Shown here piece by piece: positions 19,967 through 27,844 of a stretch of DNA of 64,000 bases. The notes beneath the pieces are model-generated. The model was given only the letters and a program-made list of their open reading frames with translations, had not been told where the DNA came from and made no database searches. The DNA is from Pedobacter sp. B4-66. GTDB lineage: Bacteria > Bacteroidota > Bacteroidia > Sphingobacteriales > Sphingobacteriaceae. Position numbers and translations under genes: made by a program. Each line of letters starts with the position of its first letter. Position 1 is the stretch's first letter. Location of the stretch: contig NZ_JAFVME010000002.1 in NCBI RefSeq assembly GCF_018492665.1, forward strand, positions 98,540 to 162,539. The letters run 5' to 3'.

Positions 19967-20167
19967 TTAATCTTCTTCTTCTAATTCAAAGATTTCTTCC
20001 ACATTAACACCAAATACTCTGGACATTTTTAGCGCCAATACTGTTGACGGGACATACTTACCAGATTCAATTGTATTGATGGTCTGACGAGAGACCTGAA
20101 TCTGTTCTGCAAGCTCAGCCTGAGTAATATTTTTAATAGCTCGTTGAACACGCAGGTTATTTTTCAT
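19967..20167 (-). CDS. Small XRE-family transcriptional regulator
   Basis: 66 residues, essentially only a Cro/CI-type helix-turn-helix (ITQAELAEQIQVSRQTINTIE, split here as residues 14-34). The form with LRVQRA...SGKYVPS and an acidic tail (ELEEED) is the common small regulator found beside membrane proteins. It overlaps the end of the membrane protein gene at 20157 by 11 bases, so the two are an operon. Probably an autorepressor acting on the repeats upstream of the operon (20642-20692). Confidence 0.85.
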   Translation of the reverse strand: MKNNLRVQRAIKNITQAELAEQIQVSRQTINTIESGKYVPSTVLALKMSRVFGVNVEEIFELEEED

Positions 20168-20627
20168 CTTCAGACCTCTCTTTTCTTAATCTATATAAAC
20201 TGTAATAAAATTTAACAATAAACACGATCAGTACAGTAAGCATATTGTATACCATAAACGCCCAGAAAGCATCGCCATATACAAACAAGTTTACCAAAAA
20301 CAGAATGCCATACGATATTAACACCGCCCATTGCCAACTCCTCAGTCTGAGAAGGGAAATATACTCATCCTCATCTTTTTCCCTTGAAAAACTAATCGCA
20401 AGTAAGCCAATTAAAATTCCACTTGTCAATACGACCATAGTAAGGTTTGTATTTGCCCATTTAAACCTTTCAATATAATTCCATGTAAAACCCGGGATTT
20501 CAAAGTTCATGTCCTCATGACTTTTAGGGTAAATCAGCGTACCATAAATGTAAACCCCTGTAAATAGTAAAAAAACGATCCAACCAATTACCTTGTATTT
20601 GCTGGGAATCAATAAATAATTTTTCAT
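20157..20627 (-). CDS. Four-helix membrane protein paired with XRE regulator
   Basis: 156 residues with four predicted membrane segments (about 14-30, 62-80, 95-113, 119-139) and the soluble loop FSREKDEDEYISLLRLRSW between helices two and three. I recognise the pairing (small membrane protein plus 66-residue XRE repressor) but no established function. The charged C-terminus (RLRKERSEDEK) is cytoplasmic by the positive-inside rule. First gene of a two-gene operon with its own promoter (20672-20679). Confidence 0.7.
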   Translation of the reverse strand: MKNYLLIPSKYKVIGWIVFLLFTGVYIYGTLIYPKSHEDMNFEIPGFTWNYIERFKWANTNLTMVVLTSGILIGLLAISFSREKDEDEYISLLRLRSWQWAVLISYGILFLVNLFVYGDAFWAFMVYNMLTVLIVFIVKFYYSLYRLRKERSEDEK

Positions 20628-20641
20628 GTCAAGTATTTTTT

Positions 20642-20692
20642 ATTAAATGTAAAACAAAGCAACTTAAATGTCAAATATATTTTACATTTAAT
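20642..20692. repeat. Inverted repeats and half-copy, candidate operator of the XRE operon
   Basis: ATTAAATGTAAAA at 20642-20654 is repeated in exact inverse at 20680-20692 (13 bases, 25-base spacer). A third, direct copy TTAAATGTCAAA lies between them at 20664-20675. The array sits just upstream of the operon's first gene and overlaps its predicted -7 box. Being too widely spaced and T-poor for a terminator, it looks like a multi-site operator. Confidence 0.5.
20672..20679 (-). promoter_or_regulatory. Promoter -7 box of the XRE/membrane-protein operon
   Basis: TATATTTG on the minus strand matches TAnnTTTG exactly, 45 bases before the ATG at 20627 and inside the repeat array. Confidence 0.5.
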
Positions 20693-20697
20693 CTAGT

Positions 20698-21699
20698 TTA
20701 CTTGAATGCCTCTGCTAACAATTCATATGAACGCAATCTTGCATTGTGATCAAAAATATGCGAAGTTGCCATAATCTCATCAACTTGTGTTTGATCTAGA
20801 AACTGTTGCAAATCCTCTTTTATCGTTTCTTTACTTCCTGTAAAAGTACAAGCCAACATTTGCCCGGCCTGCTCCTCCTCGTAGTCAGTCCAGATACCTT
20901 CCATACTTTCAACAGGAGATTGTAAAAGTCTACGCTGACCGGTTACAATTCCTCTAAACAATTGATACAATGAAGTAGCAAGTTTGTTGGCTTCGGCATC
21001 AGTATCGGCGGCAACGACATTAACGCAAGCTAAAACATAAGGTGAAGCCAAATGCTCAGAAGGTTTAAAATTTTGTCTGTATATATTTATTGCTGTGAGA
21101 AACTGTGCAGGTGCAAAATGACTTGCAAAAGCATATGGCAAACCTAAAGCCGCAGCTAATCGTGCACTATCAGTACTTGATCCTAATATCCAAATAGGGA
21201 TATCAAGCCCCTCACCAGGAATTGCCCTCACACTACTTCGATGATTATCAGCAGATAAGTAAGCCTGTAATCTCAATACATCTCCCGGAAAATCCTGTGC
21301 AGCATGCATACGTTCACCTCTAATCGCGGCAGCTGTTGCTTGATCGGTACCCGGAGCTCTTCCCAATCCCAAATCTATTCTATCAGGATATAAAGAAGCC
21401 AGCGTACCAAACTGTTCTGCTATAACCAATGGCGAGTGATTTGGTAACATTATACCACCGGCACCAACTCTTATTGTTTTTGTTCCTCCGGCTATATGCC
21501 CTATCACTACAGAAGTCGCTGAACTGGCAACACTAATCATATTATGATGTTCCGCCAACCAGTAGCGGTTATACCCCCACTCTTCAACATGGCGGGCAAG
21601 ATCTAAACTTTTCTTAAAGGTATCGGCTGGAGTCTTGCCTTGAATTACAGTAGCAAGATCTAATACAGAGTAAGGAATAGTATTCAGTAGTTTTTTCAT
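20698..21699 (-). CDS. LLM-class flavin-dependent oxidoreductase (luciferase-like)
   Basis: 333 residues, a (beta/alpha)8 barrel of the bacterial luciferase family. Seen: YSVLDLATV near the start, [10 protein letters not shown] (about 45-54), the conserved [29 protein letters not shown] block (here [15 protein letters not shown]), and [13 protein letters not shown]. This subgroup (YhbW/MsnO8-like) reduces or oxygenates unknown substrates with reduced flavin. The gene stands alone with its own promoter at 21719-21726. Confidence 0.88.
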   Translation of the reverse strand: MKKLLNTIPYSVLDLATVIQGKTPADTFKKSLDLARHVEEWGYNRYWLAEHHNMISVASSATSVVIGHIAGGTKTIRVGAGGIMLPNHSPLVIAEQFGTLASLYPDRIDLGLGRAPGTDQATAAAIRGERMHAAQDFPGDVLRLQAYLSADNHRSSVRAIPGEGLDIPIWILGSSTDSARLAAALGLPYAFASHFAPAQFLTAINIYRQNFKPSEHLASPYVLACVNVVAADTDAEANKLATSLYQLFRGIVTGQRRLLQSPVESMEGIWTDYEEEQAGQMLACTFTGSKETIKEDLQQFLDQTQVDEIMATSHIFDHNARLRSYELLAEAFK

Positions 21700-21718
21700 A
21701 TTGCTTAAAAGTAGGCTG

Positions 21719-21726
21719 CAAAACTA
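21719..21726 (-). promoter_or_regulatory. Promoter -7 box of the luciferase-like gene
   Basis: TAGTTTTG on the minus strand fits TAnnTTTG exactly, 19 bases before the ATG, implying a leader of only about 10-13 bases. Confidence 0.5.
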
Positions 21727-21865
21727 CAGCCTATTTCTGCCAAACTCTGTTTCCTTATTACCTTATGACTTTAAATCCACCGAACTTACAAAAGCAGGCA
21801 ACTATTTAAAACTCATCTACGTATTTATAAATATGCCTTTTAATAAAACCGAAATCACAAACATT

Positions 21866-21949
21866 ATGAAAACATACCTAACAAATCGTGTTTGCATCTA
21901 CATAGCAATAGCTGGTGTCTTTTTTTTACTTTTCTTTATCTGTAAATAG
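21866..21949 (+). CDS. Possible 27-residue single-pass membrane microprotein
   Basis: An ATG opens a short frame with a basic start (MKTYLTNR) followed by a strongly hydrophobic stretch (VCIYIAIAGVFFLLFFI) and CK at the end. It lies in an otherwise gene-free spacer. The composition is that of small membrane peptides, but AT-rich DNA gives such frames by chance, so this is only a candidate. Confidence 0.2.
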   Translation: MKTYLTNRVCIYIAIAGVFFLLFFICK

Positions 21950-21969
21950 AATTAGGGAAAATAATCCGT

Positions 21970-22209
21970 TTACTTCAAAAGCGCAATACTAGCTTCAAGT
22001 TCTGCGATTTCATTTTGCCTTTGCTCAATTAGAGTTGTTTGACTGTTAACATCCTTATTCAGGTTTGATATCTCGAGTTTAATATCAAATGTCTGCTCTT
22101 CCTTTCCCAGGTCACTAACAAGATTTTGAACTTGTTTCAAGTTACGTTGCTGATCTGCTAAACTTGTCTTTGCCACCTCTAATGATTCAGCTAACTCCTT
22201 AATTTCCAT
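21970..22209 (-). CDS. Small coiled-coil protein of unknown function
   Basis: 79 residues, Glu/Gln/Leu-rich and predicted to be one long helix with heptad-like spacing (LAESLEVAKTSLADQQ; LIEQRQNEIAELEASIALL). No Pro after the start and no membrane segment. I know no family. The compact size and coding-like composition support a real gene, perhaps a structural or adaptor peptide. Confidence 0.55.
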   Translation of the reverse strand: MEIKELAESLEVAKTSLADQQRNLKQVQNLVSDLGKEEQTFDIKLEISNLNKDVNSQTTLIEQRQNEIAELEASIALLK

Positions 22210-22283
22210 GATTTTTCAATTAACTGACAATGTACGCATAATAAACCGTTAAAAAATTACAGTAAAATTCTATCTTGCAGGTT

Positions 22284-23810
22284 ATGAGACTATTTAAATA
22301 CCTACTACTTGTAGCTGCAACACAATTTACTGCAGCAGTACAACCATTATTTGCCCAGGAGATAACGGCAGTTATTCCAGGAGACTTTGCTGACCCTTCA
22401 ATTATTCGAAAAGGAAACGAGTACTATGCCATCGGTACTTCATCCGAATGGGCTCCGCACTTTCCTATGTTTAAATCCACAAACTTAAAAAACTGGAAGC
22501 AAACAGGCTATGTATTCAAACAAGCTCCCGAATGGGCTAACGCTTCTTTCTGGGCGCCTGAATATTATTACCACAACAATACCTACTTTATTTATTACAC
22601 TGCAAGACGGAAAAAAGACGGCATATCCTGCATAGGAGTGGCCACGTCCAAATATCCAGACAGAGACTTCAAAGACCATGGAATCATCATTGAGCATGGG
22701 AAAGAAGCCATTGATGCTTTCGTATTTAACGACAATGGGCAATTGTATATCACCTGGAAGGCTTATGGATTAGATGGCAGGCCAATAGAAATTCTTGGCA
22801 GTAAACTATCTAATGACGGGCTACATCTTCAAGGCGAAGCATTTACTATGATGAAAGACGATAAAGGCATTGGACTTGAAGGACAAAGCATTCTTAAAAA
22901 AGATGACTACTATTATATGTTTTACTCTGTGGGCAATTGCTGTGGTAGTAAATGCGATTATAATGTTAGAGTTGCCAGGTCTAAAACCTTTCAGGGGCCC
23001 TATGAGAACCATACCAAAAACCCTATTTTACAAGAAAATGAATGGTGGAAATGCTCTGGACATGGCACCTTTGTCAATAGTCCTGATGGCAAATTTTACT
23101 ATATCTATCATGCTTACAATAAATCCAGTAGCGTTTTTACAGGCAGACAAGGGATGCTTGCAGAGCTTACCTGGTCAGGAAAAAATGAATGGCCTGAATT
23201 CAAAGAGCTATCCTCTGCTTCAAGCAATCCATCTAGCAATAATTTCAAAGCTAACTTTACAACAAAAAGTCCATCTGTAGACTGGCAGTGGGATTTCAGG
23301 AACTCCAATCCCAAATTCGCACAACAAAAAGGGAATCTTCATTTATCAGGCAATATTAAAAAAGATAACAATACCGGAATTGCGTTAACTATTCGCCCCT
23401 CTCTTTTAAATTATGAAATGACCACAACTATCGTAAACAACAACCATGCTTTAAAAGGGTTAGTAATTTATGGTGATGCAAATGCTGCCATTGGTATTGG
23501 GACAATAGGTAACAAAATCCAATTCTGGGCAGTGAAAGATAATAAAGAAACTGTCCTTGGTAGCACTGAGATTGCTAATCCTACCCTACCTGTTCAACTG
23601 AAGATGGTTGTAAAAGCTAATCTTACTTGCAGTGTTTATTGGAAGCAAAAATCTACGGATTGGAAAGAAATAGCTGCTGGTGAAAAAGCACATTCTATTG
23701 ATTTTCTTCCACCTTGGGACAGAAGTCCTAGACCAGGCCTAAACTTCAAAGGTAGCCCTGCGGAGAATGCACAATTCTCATCATTTGAGCTTAACTATTT
23801 AGATAAGTAG
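22284..23810 (+). CDS. Glycoside hydrolase family 43 protein
   Basis: 508 residues from the ATG at 22284 (an in-frame TTG three codons earlier is less likely). Signal peptide to about residue 25 (LFAQ). A five-bladed beta-propeller has the three expected acidic residues: Asp37 in ADPSI (base), Asp144 in EAIDAF (pKa modulator) and Glu199 in GLEGQS (acid). From about residue 330 a C-terminal beta-sandwich (WQWDFRNSNPKF; RPSLLNYEMTT; PRPGLNFKG) resembles the accessory domain of GH43 xylosidase/arabinofuranosidases. GH43 enzymes act on arabinan, xylan or galactan side chains; the exact substrate is unknown. Convergent with a GH29 gene. Confidence 0.88.
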   Translation: MRLFKYLLLVAATQFTAAVQPLFAQEITAVIPGDFADPSIIRKGNEYYAIGTSSEWAPHFPMFKSTNLKNWKQTGYVFKQAPEWANASFWAPEYYYHNNTYFIYYTARRKKDGISCIGVATSKYPDRDFKDHGIIIEHGKEAIDAFVFNDNGQLYITWKAYGLDGRPIEILGSKLSNDGLHLQGEAFTMMKDDKGIGLEGQSILKKDDYYYMFYSVGNCCGSKCDYNVRVARSKTFQGPYENHTKNPILQENEWWKCSGHGTFVNSPDGKFYYIYHAYNKSSSVFTGRQGMLAELTWSGKNEWPEFKELSSASSNPSSNNFKANFTTKSPSVDWQWDFRNSNPKFAQQKGNLHLSGNIKKDNNTGIALTIRPSLLNYEMTTTIVNNNHALKGLVIYGDANAAIGIGTIGNKIQFWAVKDNKETVLGSTEIANPTLPVQLKMVVKANLTCSVYWKQKSTDWKEIAAGEKAHSIDFLPPWDRSPRPGLNFKGSPAENAQFSSFELNYLDK

Positions 23811-23827
23811 CACTTTTGCACTCATTC

Positions 23828-23872
23828 ATTGCTGAAATAGAACTATCGTTTATATAGTCCTATTTCAGCAAT
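23828..23872. terminator. Long hairpin between convergent GH43 and GH29 genes
   Basis: Arms 23828-23846 and 23854-23872 pair in 18 of 19 positions (A41/C59 mismatch), with a 7-base loop. The hairpin includes the minus-strand stop codon and the last GH29 codons. There is no T-run on either side, so it may act as an RNA-stabilising 3' end rather than a classical intrinsic terminator. Confidence 0.5.
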
Positions 23873-25381
23873 AGCAGGATTTAATCTTGATGAAACAATC
23901 CTTAACCTTACTTCCGAAGTAGTAACAGGTGCAAAGCGTATTAAGCGTTTATAACCAATCGTAGTACCTTCGGTAGCTACTTTCCATTCATTACCGGACT
24001 TATATTCCAGCACAAATTTTTCTACCCGCTGTCCTACCTGCAAATTTTCTTGTAACTTCAGTAAATCAAATTCCTGAGCCTTGGCAAGTTTAAATTCAAG
24101 GACAAGATTACTATCTCCAGCTTTTGTCTTCCAGGTAGTATTATCTTTCCCATCAAGCAATACACTTGTTTTCTTAATATTACTACCTTTAACAACAGCG
24201 CCTGCTAATAAATTTTCGGCAAAAGTAAGATCAAGCTGTTTTCTAAATCCCTGCAACGATTTAATATCACTATCACTAATCAAGCCTCTGGTATCCGGAG
24301 GAATGTTCAATAGCAATACGCCATTTCTTCCAACCGAACTGTAATAAATATCCATTAATTTCTCAGGAGTTTTAACATCCTTATCTTCCTCTGAGTGGTA
24401 AAACCAACCCGGACGAATAGAAACATCTATCTCGGCAGGATACCAAACCAAACTGCTTGCTTTTACAATTTTCGATCTACTTCCCAAATCATTTGCCACC
24501 ATATCCCTTGGAGCAAACTCAGCTTTTTGTTGAGAGTTCTCCGCTATTTTTTCATTTTTAGCTTCTTCACCCGGCACAACACTCCATTCTGTTTCTCTTC
24601 CGTATCCACTTTCTGTCCCTACCCATCTAACATCAGGGCCCGACACAGCAATAGTAGCCTTAGGCTGTAATTTACGAATCAGCTCATACCATCTGTTATA
24701 TTCGTAAACCTGTTTCTTGCCAGTAGGGCCTTCACCATTTGCGCCGTCAAACCAAACTTCATCAACCTGACCATATTGAGTTAAAAGTTCTGTAAGCTGA
24801 TTAATAAAATAATCATTGTATGCCATGCTACCAAAATACTTGGAATTACGATCCCACGGAGAAAGATAAATCCCAAATCCGATACCAAATTCCTTACATG
24901 CATCGGCGGTCTCCTTTACAATATCACCATTACCCTCTTTCCAAGGACTGTTTTTCACAGAATGTTCAGTGTATTTACTTGGCCACAAACAAAAACCATC
25001 ATGATGCTTAGCTGTTAAAATGATTTGTTTAAAACCAGCGTCCTTACAAACCTTTACCCATTGTTTCGCATCAAAATCCTTTGGATTAAATATCTTAGGA
25101 TCTTCAGATCCATCTCCCCATTCCTTATTGGTAAATGTGTTTACCCCAAAGTGAAGAAAAGCAGTTAATTCCAACTGTTGCCATCTCAATTGTCTTGGAG
25201 CAGGCACTACATTGGCAGCTTTTCTTATTATATCCTGCTCTGTATCTCCAGGATTAATTTTAACATAGTTTTTATTCGTATAGATTTGAGCAGAACTACT
25301 ACTTGATAAACCGATACAAATAATCAATTGAAGCCCTACTACCAGCCCCCAGTTCAACTTGTTAAAATAATACCTCTTCAT
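23843..25381 (-). CDS. Alpha-L-fucosidase, GH29, with C-terminal discoidin-like domain
   Basis: 512 residues from the ATG at 25381; a longer in-frame start at 25438 only adds 19 residues before a normal signal peptide (cleavage near SSAQ, ~32). Catalytic barrel: FLHFGVNTF, ILTAKHHDGFCLW, GIYLSPWDRN and VDEVWFDGANGEG, with Asp212 as likely nucleophile. From about residue 375 a beta-rich domain (VLLDGKDNTTWKT; FDLLKLQENLQVGQRVEKF) resembles an F5/8 type C (discoidin) carbohydrate-binding module. The sequence is clearly unlike the GH29 at 1978-3402, so the two probably differ in linkage preference. No SusCD pair adjoins this copy. Confidence 0.9.
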   Translation of the reverse strand: MKRYYFNKLNWGLVVGLQLIICIGLSSSSSAQIYTNKNYVKINPGDTEQDIIRKAANVVPAPRQLRWQQLELTAFLHFGVNTFTNKEWGDGSEDPKIFNPKDFDAKQWVKVCKDAGFKQIILTAKHHDGFCLWPSKYTEHSVKNSPWKEGNGDIVKETADACKEFGIGFGIYLSPWDRNSKYFGSMAYNDYFINQLTELLTQYGQVDEVWFDGANGEGPTGKKQVYEYNRWYELIRKLQPKATIAVSGPDVRWVGTESGYGRETEWSVVPGEEAKNEKIAENSQQKAEFAPRDMVANDLGSRSKIVKASSLVWYPAEIDVSIRPGWFYHSEEDKDVKTPEKLMDIYYSSVGRNGVLLLNIPPDTRGLISDSDIKSLQGFRKQLDLTFAENLLAGAVVKGSNIKKTSVLLDGKDNTTWKTKAGDSNLVLEFKLAKAQEFDLLKLQENLQVGQRVEKFVLEYKSGNEWKVATEGTTIGYKRLIRFAPVTTSEVRLRIVSSRLNPAIAEIGLYKR

Positions 25382-25492
25382 AATATGATTAAATGAAATA
25401 ATGATCAACCTCAAAGAAAGCTGGATTCCCCCTATCAATAGTTTATTCTTTTGTCAAAATGCTAAGTGATTTTGTCAAACAATCATTCAAAC

Positions 25493-26710
25493 CTACTTAC
25501 TCAACAAAGAGTTCATCACTTCTTCAAATTCCTTTTTGTACTGCACATAATATTCGCCGGTACTTGGCCCATAAAATGAAGTATTAATATGGTTAACCAA
25601 ACCTTTTCTATCTAATATGATACTTGTTGGAAACACCTTAATTGCGGTTAGCTGAGGTAACGTTTTTTCTGTTTTAGCAGCATCTCCGGCTGTAACACCA
25701 GTAATTAACATTGGGTATTCAACCTTAAATTGCTGTTGAAACTTTTGTAGACTTTTTCTCGATCTTGCTTCATCAGTCGACAACTCATAAGCCAATGCAA
25801 TAACCTCAACCCCTCTATTTTTATTTTTACGATAATAATCGCTCAGGAAAGCCATCTCATCCATACAGTTCGGGCACCACGACCCCATTAACTGTAATAT
25901 CACAACTTTATCCTTAAATCTTTTATCATTTATTGACACAACATTACCTTCAAGATCTTTAAAACTAAAATCTAAACGACCGCTTTCGCCTTCTTTAAGA
26001 GCAGTAACCGGAGCTTCCAATTTAACATTAGAATCTTTAACGGCCGTCCATTTTTCAAAGGACTTAGCACCGCTATACAAGCTACCGATAATGCTGTCCC
26101 CTTTAATTTTAGCAGAGAAGTACATTGCATGTATTCCATCAAACGTTGAAATCAACAAAGAATCACCAATGATGGTTCCATCAAGATAACGATAGTCGCC
26201 ACCAGTTGTAAGCACAGAACCACCTACCTTTTGGCCGTTTTGCGTAAACTCACCAATTGCAGGTCGTTTAGTCTGATCAGCTCTGGTAAATTCAATCTTC
26301 CATCTTCCTTTAATAGATGCATTACCTGCAACTCCTTTCGGGAAACGGCTGGCTCTTGATGATGCAGAAAAAGGCATAACTAAATCTTTAACAGATCCGC
26401 CTTTTATCCATACCCCATTTAAGCTGTCTTTATTGATAATTTTAACCCTAAACGAAGATTCAAAAACTGGCATTTTAATCAAAACCGAATCTTTAGAAAT
26501 CAATGTCATTTCAGTTTTAAGTTGTTCAGTACCATTTACCACATAACAAATTGTAGTATTTCCTTGTCGCTGAATTCCAAGTTCAAACGGAATCTCCTGT
26601 CCATCTTCCCGATGCAATGAAGCTTTCCATTTTCCTTGTTGCAAATTGATCTGCGCATTGCAGAATAGAGAAAAGGCCATTAAAATGGCCAAAAAACCGT
26701 ATCTTATCAT
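25493..26710 (-). CDS. TlpA-family thioredoxin-like protein with N-terminal domain
   Basis: 405 residues from the ATG at 26710. An upstream in-frame start at 26752 is unlikely because a -7 promoter box lies between the two. Signal peptide to about residue 20 (CNAQ), then a ~220-residue beta-rich domain (two lipocalin-like repeats beginning GKWKASLHRED and GRWKIEFTRAD), then a thioredoxin fold with SWCPNC (Cys279, Cys282). TlpA/ResA-like proteins reduce periplasmic disulfides, for example in cytochrome c maturation or stress responses. Partner unknown. Confidence 0.88.
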   Translation of the reverse strand: MIRYGFLAILMAFSLFCNAQINLQQGKWKASLHREDGQEIPFELGIQRQGNTTICYVVNGTEQLKTEMTLISKDSVLIKMPVFESSFRVKIINKDSLNGVWIKGGSVKDLVMPFSASSRASRFPKGVAGNASIKGRWKIEFTRADQTKRPAIGEFTQNGQKVGGSVLTTGGDYRYLDGTIIGDSLLISTFDGIHAMYFSAKIKGDSIIGSLYSGAKSFEKWTAVKDSNVKLEAPVTALKEGESGRLDFSFKDLEGNVVSINDKRFKDKVVILQLMGSWCPNCMDEMAFLSDYYRKNKNRGVEVIALAYELSTDEARSRKSLQKFQQQFKVEYPMLITGVTAGDAAKTEKTLPQLTAIKVFPTSIILDRKGLVNHINTSFYGPSTGEYYVQYKKEFEEVMNSLLSK

Positions 26711-26734
26711 ATCTTTCGTTACTCTTAATCCATA

Positions 26735-26742
26735 CAAAGGTA
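26735..26742 (-). promoter_or_regulatory. Promoter -7 box deciding the TlpA start
   Basis: TACCTTTG on the minus strand is an exact TAnnTTTG match. Transcription from it would begin near 26728, downstream of the longer in-frame start and about 18 bases before the ATG at 26710. Confidence 0.5.
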
Positions 26743-26832
26743 GTGGAATCAACCTTGCTCAGTATAAAAATATTTCATACGAAAGTAAAAAACGGACATA
26801 TAACCTATAAAATCTATAAAAAAACTAGAGTA

Positions 26833-27768
26833 TCAAACTCTCACGATGATTTTACCTTGAGTTTTTCCCGTTTCAAGGGATAAATGAGCTGCTCTCATCT
26901 CATCAAAACTAAACACCTGCGACACATGAGATCTTATAGCCCCACTTTCCAACAAGGCAGCAATTTTCTTCATATCCTCTCCATTGGATTGAACCATGAT
27001 TGGATAACCAATAGCACCTACTGCTTCGGCTTTTGTGGCCACAGCATCATTCAGTCCAGATGGAATACTAATGATAGTCCCTCCCTTTTTCATCACCTTT
27101 AAAGAGTTGTCAATACTATCACCCCCAATGGCATCCAATACAAAGTCAATATTACTGGTGGTGCCTTCCAGAGTCTGACTGGTATAATCAATATGTTCAT
27201 CAGCGCCTAAGCTTAAAACAAAGTCCTTTTTACCGACAGATGAAGTTCCAATAACGTAAGCACCTCCATGTTTTGCAATCTGCACAGCATAGTTCCCTAC
27301 ACCACCCGCAGCAGCATGAATTAAAACTCTGTCACCTTTTTTAATTTTCGCATGATCAACAAGTGCCTGCCATGCAGTTAAAGCCGCTAAAGTAGCTGCG
27401 GCAGCCTCTTCATGAGTAATTTTAACAGGTTTTAATGCAAGATGACTTGCGGGGGCAGATACGTACTCTGAATAAGCCTTACCGTGTCCAGGAAAATTTA
27501 TCATTCCAAACACCTCATCACCCTCATTAAACAAGTCAGATTTTGATGCCACAACTACTCCTGATACATCCCAACCCAAAATTATAGGATGCTCATCTTT
27601 TAACTTTTCGGCACGCCCTTTTCCAGAACGCGTTTTAACGTCAACAGGATTTATACTAATTGCCTTTACCTGTATAAGAACCTCACCGTCATTTATTGAT
27701 GGCATGGGTAACTCTTCGTAAACAAGATTATCGACACTGCCAAAATCCTTTAATACTATGCTCTTCAT
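26833..27768 (-). CDS. NAD(P)-dependent quinone oxidoreductase-like MDR protein
   Basis: 311 residues, medium-chain dehydrogenase/reductase superfamily without the catalytic zinc site. Seen: GroES-like N-terminal domain with ILGWDVSGVVV, then HAAAGGVGNYAVQIAKHGGAYVIGT, the nucleotide-binding loop of the Rossmann domain, and LGADEHIDYTSQ. It resembles zeta-crystallin/quinone reductases and alkenal reductases. Substrate not predictable. Single-gene transcript. Confidence 0.88.
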   Translation of the reverse strand: MKSIVLKDFGSVDNLVYEELPMPSINDGEVLIQVKAISINPVDVKTRSGKGRAEKLKDEHPIILGWDVSGVVVASKSDLFNEGDEVFGMINFPGHGKAYSEYVSAPASHLALKPVKITHEEAAAATLAALTAWQALVDHAKIKKGDRVLIHAAAGGVGNYAVQIAKHGGAYVIGTSSVGKKDFVLSLGADEHIDYTSQTLEGTTSNIDFVLDAIGGDSIDNSLKVMKKGGTIISIPSGLNDAVATKAEAVGAIGYPIMVQSNGEDMKKIAALLESGAIRSHVSQVFSFDEMRAAHLSLETGKTQGKIIVRV

Positions 27769-27844
27769 TTTAGGAACTGATTAATAATGCAAATTACAAC
27801 AATATTCTCTGTTTCCGATGGAAGCACACGGCTAACTTAGAATA

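Noticed and set aside
25382..25438. Longer start for the second GH29 gene
   Set aside because: It would add 19 residues before a normal signal peptide.
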